Assembly: GCF_017744675.1 (NCBI RefSeq)
Contig: NZ_JAGIAV010000004.1
Location: forward strand, 747,033-811,032
Length of the DNA stretch: 64,000 nt
Direction of reading: 5' to 3'
From: Flavobacterium sp.
Lineage (GTDB): Bacteria; Bacteroidota; Bacteroidia; Flavobacteriales; Flavobacteriaceae
This document shows, piece by piece, positions 24,400 through 32,519 of the stretch. Within the stretch, counting starts at the first letter, position 1. The number at the start of each line of letters is the position of its first letter. Under the pieces are notes generated by a model. It was not told the origin of the DNA, ran no database searches, and saw only the letters and a program-made list of their open reading frames with translations. The translations under genes were made by a program, and so were the position numbers.

Positions 24400-24476
24400 T
24401 TTATGTGTTGATATTTATTGTTTTTTTTTGGTCACATATAATTCGCGTATCATCATTCTGTTTTGCGACCAAGTTT

Positions 24477-25166
24477 TTAATTACGCTCATTTCGTAAATC
24501 GTTTTTTAGTTTCTGACGAGTTCCTTTGTAACTTTTCTCCGCTTTATTCTTTTTAAAATCACTTCCTGTAAAAACTCTAACTGGATTTCCACGTTGTACA
24601 TTCAGCTGATTTTCCCATTGTTTTCCTACGTGATTCTTAAGTTGAAGTAATTTCTCGTCTTCTAGTTTTTTAATTAATCTTTCTGTTGCCAGCTTTTTGT
24701 TCTGATGTTGCGAACGGCTATCCATTACCACTACCGCAATTCCTGTTGGAATATGAGTCGCTCGGATTGCAGAACTCACTTTATTGACGTGCTGTCCTCC
24801 TGCTCCTGAACTTCGCATAGCCTGATATTGAACATCATTTTCTGAAAACAAATTATTTTTTTGCTGTTCGATTTCAAAAATGCCGATAAACCAGTTTTTG
24901 CGTTTGTGCATTTTCCTGAACTGACTTTGACCAATCCATTGAACGGTTCCAATCCAGGAATTGACAAACTGATCGGCATTTTTTCCTTTAATAGCGATTG
25001 AAGCCGTTTCTACAGTTCCGTTTTCAGTTCCTGCTTCTCTTTGCAATAGAACAGTTTCCAATTGTTGCTCTTGTGCTTCTTCAAGTACTTTTTTAAGCAC
25101 TTGGGCAACTACCCAAGTGCATTCTGCAGGTCCACGACCCGCTGTTATCTGAATTATTCTTTCCAT
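24477..25166 (-). CDS. prfH: Peptide chain release factor homologue PrfH
   Basis: A 229-residue relative of release factors RF1/RF2. The GGQ tripeptide that triggers peptidyl-tRNA hydrolysis is at 123-125 in [13 protein letters not shown]. It is followed by [12 protein letters not shown] and a C-terminal basic tail. It is shorter than RF1/RF2 (about 360) and lacks their full codon-recognition domain, as PrfH does. PrfH is known to rescue ribosomes cut in the decoding centre so that RtcB can re-ligate the 16S rRNA. The rtcB gene lies two genes upstream in the same operon, which supports the assignment. It overlaps the preceding gene by 13 bases. Confidence 0.92.
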   Translation of the reverse strand: MERIIQITAGRGPAECTWVVAQVLKKVLEEAQEQQLETVLLQREAGTENGTVETASIAIKGKNADQFVNSWIGTVQWIGQSQFRKMHKRKNWFIGIFEIEQQKNNLFSENDVQYQAMRSSGAGGQHVNKVSSAIRATHIPTGIAVVVMDSRSQHQNKKLATERLIKKLEDEKLLQLKNHVGKQWENQLNVQRGNPVRVFTGSDFKKNKAEKSYKGTRQKLKNDLRNERN

Positions 25167-25765
25167 TTCTTTAAAATTTTAAGCAGCTTTTCTCTATTCT
25201 TCGCTGCTTTTACAAATTGCGGAAGTCTCGAAATCATAGTTCCGTTATAGCTTCCTTCATTGTTTCTTTCTCGCAAATCTGCTCTAATGTATCTTTCCAA
25301 ATAATCAATGTGATCCAGATTGTAAGCCCAAAACAGATTTCCGTTAACTTCTTTTTGAAACCATAACGGCAAATCATACCACATTTCTTTTGCCAAACCA
25401 TTGTCTACTTTCGATTCTTCTTTAATTCGATATGTTTTAGCTTTCCATTCCTCCTGAAAATCACAGTGAGGACATTTAGTTTTATACGTCTCAGGTTTCT
25501 CCTTTAATGGTTGTGACTCATATTCAAATTTTTCAAAGCAATTGTTGCAGTATTCTTTTATATAAACTATGTACTGATAAACAGGTTCTTTTATTTTGTA
25601 AAAGCAACTTTTGCATTCAAAAACCATACTGTGGCATCTTCCGCATACACATTTTTCCTTTAACTTTTCTTTTACAGTCGCCTTTGATTCACACTTTGGA
25701 CATTTAACCAAAATCTCATTATAAAAGCTTCCCAGCCATTTATTTTCGTCTTGAAATCTTTCCAT
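25154..25765 (-). CDS. Unassigned cysteine-rich zinc-ribbon protein in the rtcB-prfH operon
   Basis: A 203-residue protein I cannot name. The first half has eleven cysteines: C22-x2-C25, C39-x-C41-x2-C44, C51-x2-C54, C73-x2-C76 and C98-x2-C101. This predicts two or more zinc ribbons, a fold common in proteins that touch ribosomes, tRNA or RNA. The second half is helical, with [20 protein letters not shown], then [20 protein letters not shown], and a basic end. There is no signal peptide or membrane segment. It starts 12 bases after rtcB and overlaps prfH by 13 bases, so it is made together with both. A role in recognising damaged ribosomes is plausible but only inferred. Confidence 0.7.
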   Translation of the reverse strand: MERFQDENKWLGSFYNEILVKCPKCESKATVKEKLKEKCVCGRCHSMVFECKSCFYKIKEPVYQYIVYIKEYCNNCFEKFEYESQPLKEKPETYKTKCPHCDFQEEWKAKTYRIKEESKVDNGLAKEMWYDLPLWFQKEVNGNLFWAYNLDHIDYLERYIRADLRERNNEGSYNGTMISRLPQFVKAAKNREKLLKILKKWKE

Positions 25766-25777
25766 AATCTTTAATTT

Positions 25778-27169
25778 TTAGCGATCCATTCTAACAATCT
25801 TCGGAGTAAATGTTCCTAAAACCTCTACTAAATCAGTTTGGTTTGCCATTACTTTTTCAATGTCTTTATACGCCATTGGAGCTTCATCGATATTGCCGCC
25901 GATTAAAGTCACATCATGTTTTTTCAATTCTTTGTTGATCTGACTTTGTGTAAAACTGCTTTTGCATTTGGCTCTCGAAAATAAACGTCCGGCACCATGC
26001 GAAGCTGAGTTTAAACTTTCTGCATTTCCTTTTCCTTTCACAATAAATCCTGGCGCTGTCATCGAACCCGGAATAATTCCCAATTGACCTTCACCTGCTG
26101 GTGTTGCTCCTTTTCTGTGCACAATGCATTCTTGACCATTTACCATTTCTTTCCAAGCAAAATTGTGGTGGTTTTCAATTGTAACCACTACTCTTTTCCC
26201 GATCGCTTTGGCAATTCTTCTGTGAATATCATCGTGACAAGCCTTTGCATATTCTCCCGCTAAATTCATTGCGAGCCAATATTCTTGACCATCATGAGTA
26301 TTCAAGTCCAGCCAAGCCAAATGCTGCACATTTTTGGGTAACGGACATTGTTTCGTTGCTAAATAGGTGTAATGCTTCGCAATGTTAGCACCTAAACCGC
26401 GAGAACCACTGTGTGACAAAACAGCAAAATATTCACCTTTTTCTAGTTTCCATTCATTCTCTGGATTCTCAATTTTGGCAATTCCGAATTCTACAAAATG
26501 ATTTCCTCCGCCTGAACTTCCCAATTGTTTGTATGCTTTCGGCAAAAGATTTTTTAATAGCGGAATATTTTGGAATTCGCTTTTATAAAACACCTCATGA
26601 TCGACTCTTGAAGCATGTGTTTCATACATTCCAAACTTCGTATTGTCTTTTAAAATTGCTTCGAGTTGATGCTCTCTTCCTTTGAAATGAGAAGCAGGCA
26701 AATCAAAAATTGAAAGACTCATTCTGCACCCAATATCAACTCCAACTCCATACGGAATAATCGCGTTATCAGTAGCAAGTACTCCCCCAATCGGCAAACC
26801 ATAACCCGAATGGGCATCTGGCATTAAAGCTCCAGCAACCGAAATTGGCAGTTTCAGTGAATCGTACAATTGAAATTTGGCTTGCTGATCTATTTCATTT
26901 TCACCAAAAATGGTAAAAGGCGCTCTTGTTGTTTTAAGCTGATGCATTCTTACCTGAACGGGTTTGATTAAGCCTTCTGCAACTTTTCCCCAAGTTCCAT
27001 TTCCTTCGTATTTTTCAGGATTTAGCAATACATCTTTTGCTTCTGTTAGAATAGATTCCTTTTTTTCTCTTTTTCTATATCTATTTATCTGCCCTAAGGC
27101 GATGTTTATTGAATTGTTCTTTGGAAAGCCTAACTTAATTAGGTCTTTTCCCGATAATTTATTTCCCAT
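25778..27169 (-). CDS. rtcB: RtcB-type 3'-phosphate RNA ligase
   Basis: RtcB joins RNA 2',3'-cyclic-phosphate or 3'-phosphate ends to 5'-OH ends using GTP and Mn2+. The 463-residue protein has all hallmarks: GVGVDIGCRM with metal ligands D145 and C148, SSGGGNHFVEFG with H224, HSGSRGLG with H253, ENHHNF with H334/H335, the HRKGATPAGEGQ loop, and SASHGAGRLFSR with H391, the predicted GMP-linked histidine. It is in one operon with prfH, the arrangement of the known ribosome repair module. It overlaps the gene before it by 11 bases and has no RtcA partner here. Confidence 0.95.
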   Translation of the reverse strand: MGNKLSGKDLIKLGFPKNNSINIALGQINRYRKREKKESILTEAKDVLLNPEKYEGNGTWGKVAEGLIKPVQVRMHQLKTTRAPFTIFGENEIDQQAKFQLYDSLKLPISVAGALMPDAHSGYGLPIGGVLATDNAIIPYGVGVDIGCRMSLSIFDLPASHFKGREHQLEAILKDNTKFGMYETHASRVDHEVFYKSEFQNIPLLKNLLPKAYKQLGSSGGGNHFVEFGIAKIENPENEWKLEKGEYFAVLSHSGSRGLGANIAKHYTYLATKQCPLPKNVQHLAWLDLNTHDGQEYWLAMNLAGEYAKACHDDIHRRIAKAIGKRVVVTIENHHNFAWKEMVNGQECIVHRKGATPAGEGQLGIIPGSMTAPGFIVKGKGNAESLNSASHGAGRLFSRAKCKSSFTQSQINKELKKHDVTLIGGNIDEAPMAYKDIEKVMANQTDLVEVLGTFTPKIVRMDR

Positions 27170-27920
27170 GATTTTCTATCATTTCGTCTGCATATTGCTG
27201 ATACAAAGCATGCAGGCTTTTATTTTTAATTGGGCTTATCTCTTTCGGATTTTCGTTTTCATAATAACTCCATTTATGAGATCTGCCTTGTATTAATCGG
27301 TTTATCTTATATCTCAGATGATGATTTACAATGTAATTGTCAAGAGTCTGAATCTGACTTTCTAAAACTGAATCGACCATTTTGGTGTGCGTTATCATAT
27401 AAGGACTAACACGAAGCACATAGCGCCAAGGCTCGTTAAACACATAATGAATTTTATATCGTTTAAAGTTGCTGCACCAGCGTTCTCTTTTATAAAAATG
27501 TGCTTTTTCTTTTTCGGTCAATTCCAGTTTTGAACTTTTCCATTCCCATTCTGAAAATTCTTTTACAGTTTGAATTTTTTCAACATAAACATTTCTCCTT
27601 TTTCTCTTTTTCTTTCTCTTAAAAGATTTTTCGGGAGAAAACTGCCATGTATTTATTTTTTCCAATAATTCACTGTAAAATGGTGCTTCACTTGATTTGG
27701 CAACATCATCTCTTAATTTAAAATTGCGCTGCCAGCCCTTTTGATAAGGAATTTCTAAAGGAACTAATGGCAAGTCTCTACGCTTGTTCCAAAGTTCGAC
27801 TTCAAGTTTTCTTAACTGAATTAATTGTTTTTCAAAATCTTCTTTTACTGCTCTTTTCTTTCTTCTTTTACTTTTAAAACGAGTACATAAAGCATACTCG
27901 TCTACCGTATAATTTTCCAT
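27159..27920 (-). CDS. Unassigned basic protein heading the rtcB-prfH operon
   Basis: A protein of 253 residues from the ATG at 27920. In-frame alternatives are ATG 27938 and TTG 27953. I do not recognise it. It is strongly basic, with clusters RFKSKRRKKRAVKEDF and SFKRKKKRKRRNVYVEKIQ, and aromatic-rich elsewhere (WEWKSSKLEL, ERWCSNFKRYKIHYVFNEPWRYVLR). No signal peptide, membrane segment, zinc cluster or nucleotide motif is visible. The composition suggests nucleic-acid or ribosome binding. It overlaps the start of rtcB by 11 bases, so it is almost certainly translated with it. Start choice is uncertain because there is no Shine-Dalgarno site. Confidence 0.7.
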   Translation of the reverse strand: MENYTVDEYALCTRFKSKRRKKRAVKEDFEKQLIQLRKLEVELWNKRRDLPLVPLEIPYQKGWQRNFKLRDDVAKSSEAPFYSELLEKINTWQFSPEKSFKRKKKRKRRNVYVEKIQTVKEFSEWEWKSSKLELTEKEKAHFYKRERWCSNFKRYKIHYVFNEPWRYVLRVSPYMITHTKMVDSVLESQIQTLDNYIVNHHLRYKINRLIQGRSHKWSYYENENPKEISPIKNKSLHALYQQYADEMIENHGK

Positions 27921-27966
27921 AAAAAAATTATCGTGCATTAAATTAACAGCCAAAAAGGCCTAACCT

Positions 27967-27984
27967 TTTATCCTGTCGGATAAA
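27967..27984. promoter_or_regulatory. Inverted repeat upstream of the rtcB-prfH operon
   Basis: TTTATCC (27967-27973) and GGATAAA (27978-27984) flank a 4-base spacer, 47 bases before the ATG at 27920. The position fits an operator or an mRNA leader hairpin. No matching second copy was found nearby. Confidence 0.4.
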
Positions 27985-28027
27985 TTCTAAAAATCGATTT
28001 TCGGGAAAATTTTGAAGTGTCTAGAAT

Positions 28028-28064
28028 AAAAAAAGCCCGAAACTTATTGTCTTCGGGCTTTTTT
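28028..28064 (-). terminator. Terminator of the candidate small RNA
   Basis: AAAAGCCCGAA (28031-28041) pairs with TTCGGGCTTTT (28052-28062) over a 10-base loop, with A/T tracts on both sides. No protein gene on either strand ends just before it, so it must serve the small RNA. Confidence 0.8.
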
Positions 28065-28203
28065 ATATATCTAAAAGTATATTTCTAAGATTGAAATAAG
28101 CCACGAAGAATTGCTTCACCAAATACATTTGATGTAAAGCTCTGAGATGTCGATGTAAGTACAAACACTATTTCTTCGTTTTAAAGGGTTATTAATTTTT
28201 TCG
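28028..28203 (-). ncRNA. Candidate structured small RNA, about 175 nt
   Basis: The stretch between the rtcB operon and the rprY terminator contains a complete RNA gene layout on the minus strand. A promoter lies upstream (28208-28239) and a strong terminator downstream (28028-28064), and no gene explains either. The core folds as one long hairpin: AATAACCC (28193-28186) pairs with GGCTTATT (28102-28095), one mismatch. Next ACGAAGAA (28179-28172) pairs perfectly with TTCTTCGT (28110-28103). At the top GCTTTACATCAAA pairs with TTTGGTGAAGC over a TGTA loop. A large asymmetric bubble lies in between. A long bubble-containing hairpin of this size resembles 6S RNA or the Flavobacteria-specific flavo-1 RNA motif. 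That identity is a guess; the structure is seen directly. Confidence 0.6.
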
Positions 28204-28207
28204 TGTG

Positions 28208-28239
28208 CAAATATTCATAATACTTTTTTGATTTTCCAA
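28208..28239 (-). promoter_or_regulatory. Promoter of the candidate small RNA
   Basis: On the minus strand AATATTTG (28215-28208) differs from TAnnTTTG at one base. TTTGG lies 21 bases upstream (28240-28236), the right place for the -33 element. Start predicted near 28202. Confidence 0.5.
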
Positions 28240-28381
28240 ATTTATTTAAAGAAAATTCTTCAAAATAGAATTTACTAAAATTTCATAGACTTCAAAAAAC
28301 AATCACATCATTTTAAAAATCAACTACTTAAAGTCAAATTTACAATACAAAACAAATCAAAAATATTTTGGTTTAATGCAC

Positions 28382-28412
28382 AAAAAAAGCCCTGATTTCT
28401 CAGAGCTTTTAT
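28382..28412 (-). terminator. Terminator after rprY
   Basis: AAAGCCCTGA pairs with TCAGAGCTTT (one G-U pair) over a TTTC loop, with a long T tract on the minus strand. It lies 18 bases after the stop at 28430. Confidence 0.75.
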
Positions 28413-28429
28413 ATTTTTTACTGAATTAA

Positions 28430-29146
28430 TTATTCAGAAACTTTGCTTTTTATCACTAATCTAAAACCTTCTCCGTGAATATTTAAGATTTCAACGTCTT
28501 CATCTGCTTTTAGATATTTTCTTAATTTAGCAATGTAAACGTCCATACTTCTTGATGTGAAGTAGTTATCGTCTCTCCAGATTTTTGTTAAAGCTAATTC
28601 TCTTGGCATTAAATCATTTTCATGAAGAATAAGCATTTTAAGCAATTCATTTTCTTTTGGAGACAATTTAATTGGCTCTTCATCTTGGAAAGTAAGGAAT
28701 CTTAATTTTGAATTTAAGTGGAATTTACCAATATTAAATTCAAACTGTACTTGCTCTGCTTTTGTATCAGCTGATTTTCTTTGAATGATTGCTTTAATTT
28801 TCATTAAAAGAACTTCTGAATCAAAAGGTTTATTTAAATAATCGTCTGCACCAGCTTTGTAACCTTTTAACACATCTTCTTTCATAGATTTTGCTGTTAA
28901 AAAGATAATTGGCACTTCACTATTCTTCTCTCTAATTTCTTTGGCCAAAGTGTAACCATCTTTATAAGGCATCATTACGTCAAGAATACATAAGTCATAT
29001 ACGTCCTTCTTGAATTTCTCGAAACCTTCCATACCGTTTTTAGCTAAAGTAACTTCAAAGTCATTTAACATTAGATAATCTTTAAGAACCGCCCCAAAAT
29101 TTAGGTCATCTTCTACTAAAAGTATTCTTTTGTTAGTATTTTCCAT
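28430..29146 (-). CDS. rprY: OmpR-family response regulator, RprY-like
   Basis: A 238-residue DNA-binding response regulator. The receiver domain has the acidic pocket VEDD (11-14), the phosphorylated Asp D56 in CILDVMMP and the conserved lysine in YLNKPFD. A winged-helix effector follows from about residue 133 (LSPKENELLKML, DNYFTSRSMDVYIAKLRKYL). It starts 3 bases after its partner kinase, matching the conserved Bacteroidota pair RprX/RprY. That pair has been linked to stress and nutrient responses; the regulon here is unknown. Confidence 0.88.
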   Translation of the reverse strand: MENTNKRILLVEDDLNFGAVLKDYLMLNDFEVTLAKNGMEGFEKFKKDVYDLCILDVMMPYKDGYTLAKEIREKNSEVPIIFLTAKSMKEDVLKGYKAGADDYLNKPFDSEVLLMKIKAIIQRKSADTKAEQVQFEFNIGKFHLNSKLRFLTFQDEEPIKLSPKENELLKMLILHENDLMPRELALTKIWRDDNYFTSRSMDVYIAKLRKYLKADEDVEILNIHGEGFRLVIKSKVSE

Positions 29147-29149
29147 ATT

Positions 29150-30736
29150 TTAATTTATTAATGGTATTTTTATTATAAAGGTGCTACCTTTTCCTTTTTC
29201 GCTTTCTACATATACTTGACCATTGTGATCCTCTACTATTCTTTTTACGTATGCAAGCCCTAAACCATGTCCTTTTACATTGTGAAGATCTCCTGTATGC
29301 TCTCTATAAAACTTCTCAAATACTCGTTTTTGAGCTATCTTACTCATTCCCAATCCATGATCTCTCACTTTAATCAAAATCATATCTTTAATGTTTTCAG
29401 TAAAGATTTCGATCTCTGGCGCATCTGGAGAATATTTAATGGCATTTTCCAAAATATTAACCAGTACGTTTGTAAAGTGCACTTCGTTTATCAAACAGGT
29501 TGTTCTTGCTGCGTTGTAATGCTTAACTACAGTACCTTTTCTGTCTTCCAAAATAAGATTCACATGCTCGATAGCATCGTCAATTATATCTGTTACAACA
29601 GTTGGTTCTTTTGTAATATCAAGCTCTCGCTTTTCTAATTTTGAAATACGCAAAACGTTTTCAACCTGAGCATGCATTCTTTTATTTTCGTCACGAATCA
29701 TTTGAAGATAGCGGTAAACCTTCTCTTTATCTTCAATAACTTTCGGACTTCTTATAGCATCTAATGCTAAGTTTATAGTTGCAATTGGAGTTTTAAACTC
29801 ATGCGTCATGTTATTTATAAAATCGGTTTTGATTTCAGAAATATGCTTCTGACGCAATAATTGATTTAACGCACTTGTATAGGCAACTATTATAATTAAT
29901 GTAAAAACTATTGATAAAATAGTAATACTTAATAATTCAGATAATAAGAATTTCTTTTTGTGCGGGAAGGTTACTGATAATTCGTACCTGCTATTCCCTT
30001 CATTATCTGTATAAATTGGAATATTATAGGTGGATTCTTTATCAAAATGAAATCCATCGGATTTAATTTTTGTTGGAACACCACTACTGTATATTCCGAA
30101 TTCAAATTTGGTCTTTACACCATATTCTTCCAGCTCTTTCTTCAATAATTTAAAAAGCTTGTCTTTTGTAATTCTCCCTTCGATTGGGGTCAAAGCGGCA
30201 ATATCTTTATATTGAATCTGCTGTTGAACTTTATTTAAAATATCTAAACTTCCCGATTTTTCAATTTTAAGGTCAGGAATAATACTCTGTCCTAAACTAT
30301 TATTGTCAATTCCGGTGTTATTATTATAAACTTCTGTTACTCTTTTTGAACTAAAATTCTTAAAACGTTCACTGCTGAATTTTTTGTTGAAAACAGAACC
30401 ATTGATATCGTAATCTTCAGATGTCAACGTATTTGAATAAACAATCGTTTTATTGGTCTTTGTGTTTCTCTGTACGTAAAGTACCTCTAGTAAATCTTCT
30501 TTTTTTGGAATTTTACCCGTACTGTCTTTTATACGGTTGTATTTGTCGTAGAAACTGTACTCTTCTTGTTGTTCCAGCTTATCTGCAACATTTCCAATTA
30601 CTTGAGTAACGTGGTATTTAAATTGCTCTTCATTATTTTTGAACGAAGAATTGAACCAAAACACTTGTACCAGAATTATCCCTATCAAGGACAGACTCAT
30701 CAATAAAACAAGTATTCTAAAAAATAATTTATTCAT
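29150..30736 (-). CDS. rprX: Membrane sensor histidine kinase, RprX-like
   Basis: A 528-residue inner-membrane sensor. Membrane segments lie at about 5-27 and 266-292, enclosing a periplasmic sensor of about 235 residues with no recognisable domain. Then come the H-box NNMTHEFKTPIATI (phospho-accepting His), the N-box NILENAIKYSPD, and ATP-binding RDHGLGMSK and GHGLGLAYVK. It is immediately upstream of rprY, so the two form a standard pair. The upstream neighbour coaE lies 59 bases away and may be in the same transcript. Confidence 0.87.
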   Translation of the reverse strand: MNKLFFRILVLLMSLSLIGIILVQVFWFNSSFKNNEEQFKYHVTQVIGNVADKLEQQEEYSFYDKYNRIKDSTGKIPKKEDLLEVLYVQRNTKTNKTIVYSNTLTSEDYDINGSVFNKKFSSERFKNFSSKRVTEVYNNNTGIDNNSLGQSIIPDLKIEKSGSLDILNKVQQQIQYKDIAALTPIEGRITKDKLFKLLKKELEEYGVKTKFEFGIYSSGVPTKIKSDGFHFDKESTYNIPIYTDNEGNSRYELSVTFPHKKKFLLSELLSITILSIVFTLIIIVAYTSALNQLLRQKHISEIKTDFINNMTHEFKTPIATINLALDAIRSPKVIEDKEKVYRYLQMIRDENKRMHAQVENVLRISKLEKRELDITKEPTVVTDIIDDAIEHVNLILEDRKGTVVKHYNAARTTCLINEVHFTNVLVNILENAIKYSPDAPEIEIFTENIKDMILIKVRDHGLGMSKIAQKRVFEKFYREHTGDLHNVKGHGLGLAYVKRIVEDHNGQVYVESEKGKGSTFIIKIPLIN

Positions 30737-30795
30737 CGAAACAAAATTAATATTTTAACAATATACTAAATAATACATTAACCAAATATTAACAT

Positions 30796-31392
30796 TTAAG
30801 ACTGTTTTTGTTTTATATTTAAAATTTTAAGAATTTTAACAACTTCTTCTTTAGCATTTTTAAGATTATTGTTATTAATCACGAAATTGCTCTTAGAAAT
30901 TCGTTTTTCATCATTCCACTGCATTTTCATTCTGCTTAATACTTGCTCGCGGGTTGTTTTATCTCGTTTTATAACTCGCTCAATTCTTATTTCTTCTGGA
31001 GCTGTCACGGTTATAATTACGTCACAATCTTTATATCGGCCGCTCTCAAACAAAATAGCAGCTTCATACATTACATAATCATATTCTTTATGCTCTTTTA
31101 CCCATGCTTCAAAATCTAATTTTACTGCAGGATGAACAATTGCATTTAATTTTGCCAGCTGTTCTTTATCATTAAAAACGACTTGTGCTAATTTGGCGCG
31201 ATTTAAAACTTCACCATCAAAAATGTTGCCACCAAAAGCAGATTTTACTTCAGCAAGAATATTTTTTGATTGCATCACTCTTTTTGCACCGTCATCAGCA
31301 ATATAAACAGGAACGCCCATTTCTTGAAAATAGTTTGCAACAGTAGTTTTTCCGCTGCCAATTCCTCCTGTAAGACCAATAACTTTTGTCAT
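30796..31392 (-). CDS. coaE: Dephospho-CoA kinase
   Basis: CoaE phosphorylates dephospho-CoA, the last step of coenzyme A synthesis. The 198-residue protein starts KVIGLTGGIGSGKTTVAN with the P-loop. It has the lid region RVIKRDKTTREQVLSRMKMQW (in part) and VMYEAAILFES, matching the family. The gene starts 2 bases after a glycosyltransferase gene, so they are cotranscribed. coaBC, an earlier step of the pathway, lies 5 kb away. Confidence 0.93.
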   Translation of the reverse strand: MTKVIGLTGGIGSGKTTVANYFQEMGVPVYIADDGAKRVMQSKNILAEVKSAFGGNIFDGEVLNRAKLAQVVFNDKEQLAKLNAIVHPAVKLDFEAWVKEHKEYDYVMYEAAILFESGRYKDCDVIITVTAPEEIRIERVIKRDKTTREQVLSRMKMQWNDEKRISKSNFVINNNNLKNAKEEVVKILKILNIKQKQS

Positions 31393-31394
31393 TC

Positions 31395-32393
31395 TTATAC
31401 TTTAAAAAACATACGCGGAAAAGCTTCTTGCGGTTTTTTCTTTAATAAAATCACTTTGATGTATGATTTTAAAAATCCTGTTCCGTAACCATAAAACTGT
31501 TTCCACACCGCTATAACAGATAGATATCCAATTTTGATGCTTTTATTTTGAACACTAGCTGTAAGAAAAATTATAACGAAATATACAAAATATAATTGTA
31601 ATAAAATATCGATATTAAAAATTAACAATAAAAAAGCTAATAATAATCCAAACAAAAAGAAAGTTGGAAAGAAAAAAGTCAATTTATTATGTTCTGGATA
31701 CCAGCTATTTAATATTGGTCGCGCAATTCCAAATTTATTTACTTGGACAGAGAATTTCTCCCAATCGATTCTTCTTTTGTGATACACATAAGCTTCTTTA
31801 AAAAGTCTTGTTTCGAAACCTAAATTCCATAAGCGAATCGATAGATCAGGATCTTCTCCCGGGTGAATATTTCCAAAACCATTTGAAGCTTCAAAAGCCT
31901 TTTTAGAAATTCCCATGTTAAAACTACGTGGCTGAAACTTGTTTATTTTCTCAGAACCACCTCTAATACCGCCGGTTGTCAAAAAAGACGTCATAGCAAA
32001 ATTAATTGCTTTTTGAATATTCGAAAAACTATCTAATGCCTTATCTGGACCACCAAAACAGTCTACATATTGCTCATTTAATTCTTTGCGTACCTCTGAT
32101 AGATATTGTGAAGGAATAATGCAATCTGAATCAAAAATGATAAAATAATCGCCTCTGGCTCTCTGCATTCCGAAATTTCTCGAATCACCAGGCCCTGAGT
32201 TTTCTTTAAAATAATAGGAGATATTTAATTTCCCTTGATAATTCATCACCACATCTCGACATGGAATAGAAGACCCATCTTCGACAAGAACAATTTCAAA
32301 AGCTTCATTATAATCAGATTTTGTGAGACTTTCCAAAAGCTCATCAACTTCATCGGGACGATTATACACGGGTATAATTAAAGAAAAAATCAT
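31395..32393 (-). CDS. Family 2 glycosyltransferase with C-terminal membrane segments
   Basis: A 332-residue GT-A type glycosyltransferase. Residues 1-110 show FSLIIPVYNRPDEVDELL, VEDGSS, the GDSRNFGMQRARGDYFIIFDSDC segment with the DSD metal-binding motif, and later GEDPDLSIRLWNLGF, the acceptor-site signature. From about residue 245 hydrophobic segments (LTFFFPTFFLFGLLLAFLLL and more) anchor it in the inner membrane. The product is probably a cell-surface glycan. The sugar cannot be told. It is followed directly by coaE. Confidence 0.85.
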   Translation of the reverse strand: MIFSLIIPVYNRPDEVDELLESLTKSDYNEAFEIVLVEDGSSIPCRDVVMNYQGKLNISYYFKENSGPGDSRNFGMQRARGDYFIIFDSDCIIPSQYLSEVRKELNEQYVDCFGGPDKALDSFSNIQKAINFAMTSFLTTGGIRGGSEKINKFQPRSFNMGISKKAFEASNGFGNIHPGEDPDLSIRLWNLGFETRLFKEAYVYHKRRIDWEKFSVQVNKFGIARPILNSWYPEHNKLTFFFPTFFLFGLLLAFLLLIFNIDILLQLYFVYFVIIFLTASVQNKSIKIGYLSVIAVWKQFYGYGTGFLKSYIKVILLKKKPQEAFPRMFFKV

Positions 32394-32463
32394 AGCAGAA
32401 TATGCGTTATTAAAGGGTATATTTTTACTGTTTTAAAATTTTAACAAAGATATGTTATATTAA

Positions 32464-32497
32464 CAAAAAAACCATCAACTTTTGGTTGATGGTTTTT
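32464..32497 (-). terminator. Terminator of the bamD-fabV operon
   Basis: ACCATCAAC (32471-32479) pairs with GTTGATGGT (32485-32493) over a 5-base loop, flanked by A and T tracts. It follows the fabV stop at 32520. Confidence 0.8.
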
Positions 32498-32519
32498 CGT
32501 TTTACGTCGTAAAATATTG

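Larger units (their letters stand above)
27954..28429. other. 476-base gap: operator-like repeat, small RNA, rprY terminator
   Basis: Beyond the small RNA, its promoter and the two terminators, the remainder (about 28240-28380) is AT-rich and shows no frame or repeat I can support. Confidence 0.6.

Noticed and set aside
24428..24472. TTGGTC/GACCAA pair between prfH and the TPR gene as a terminator
   Set aside because: Loop of over 30 bases and a run of A, not U, follows on the transcribed strand; too weak to call.
28430..30736. RprXY pair considered as regulator of the neighbouring rtcB operon
   Set aside because: A terminator, a small RNA and a further terminator separate them; the pair is conserved in Bacteroidota independent of rtcB, as far as I know.
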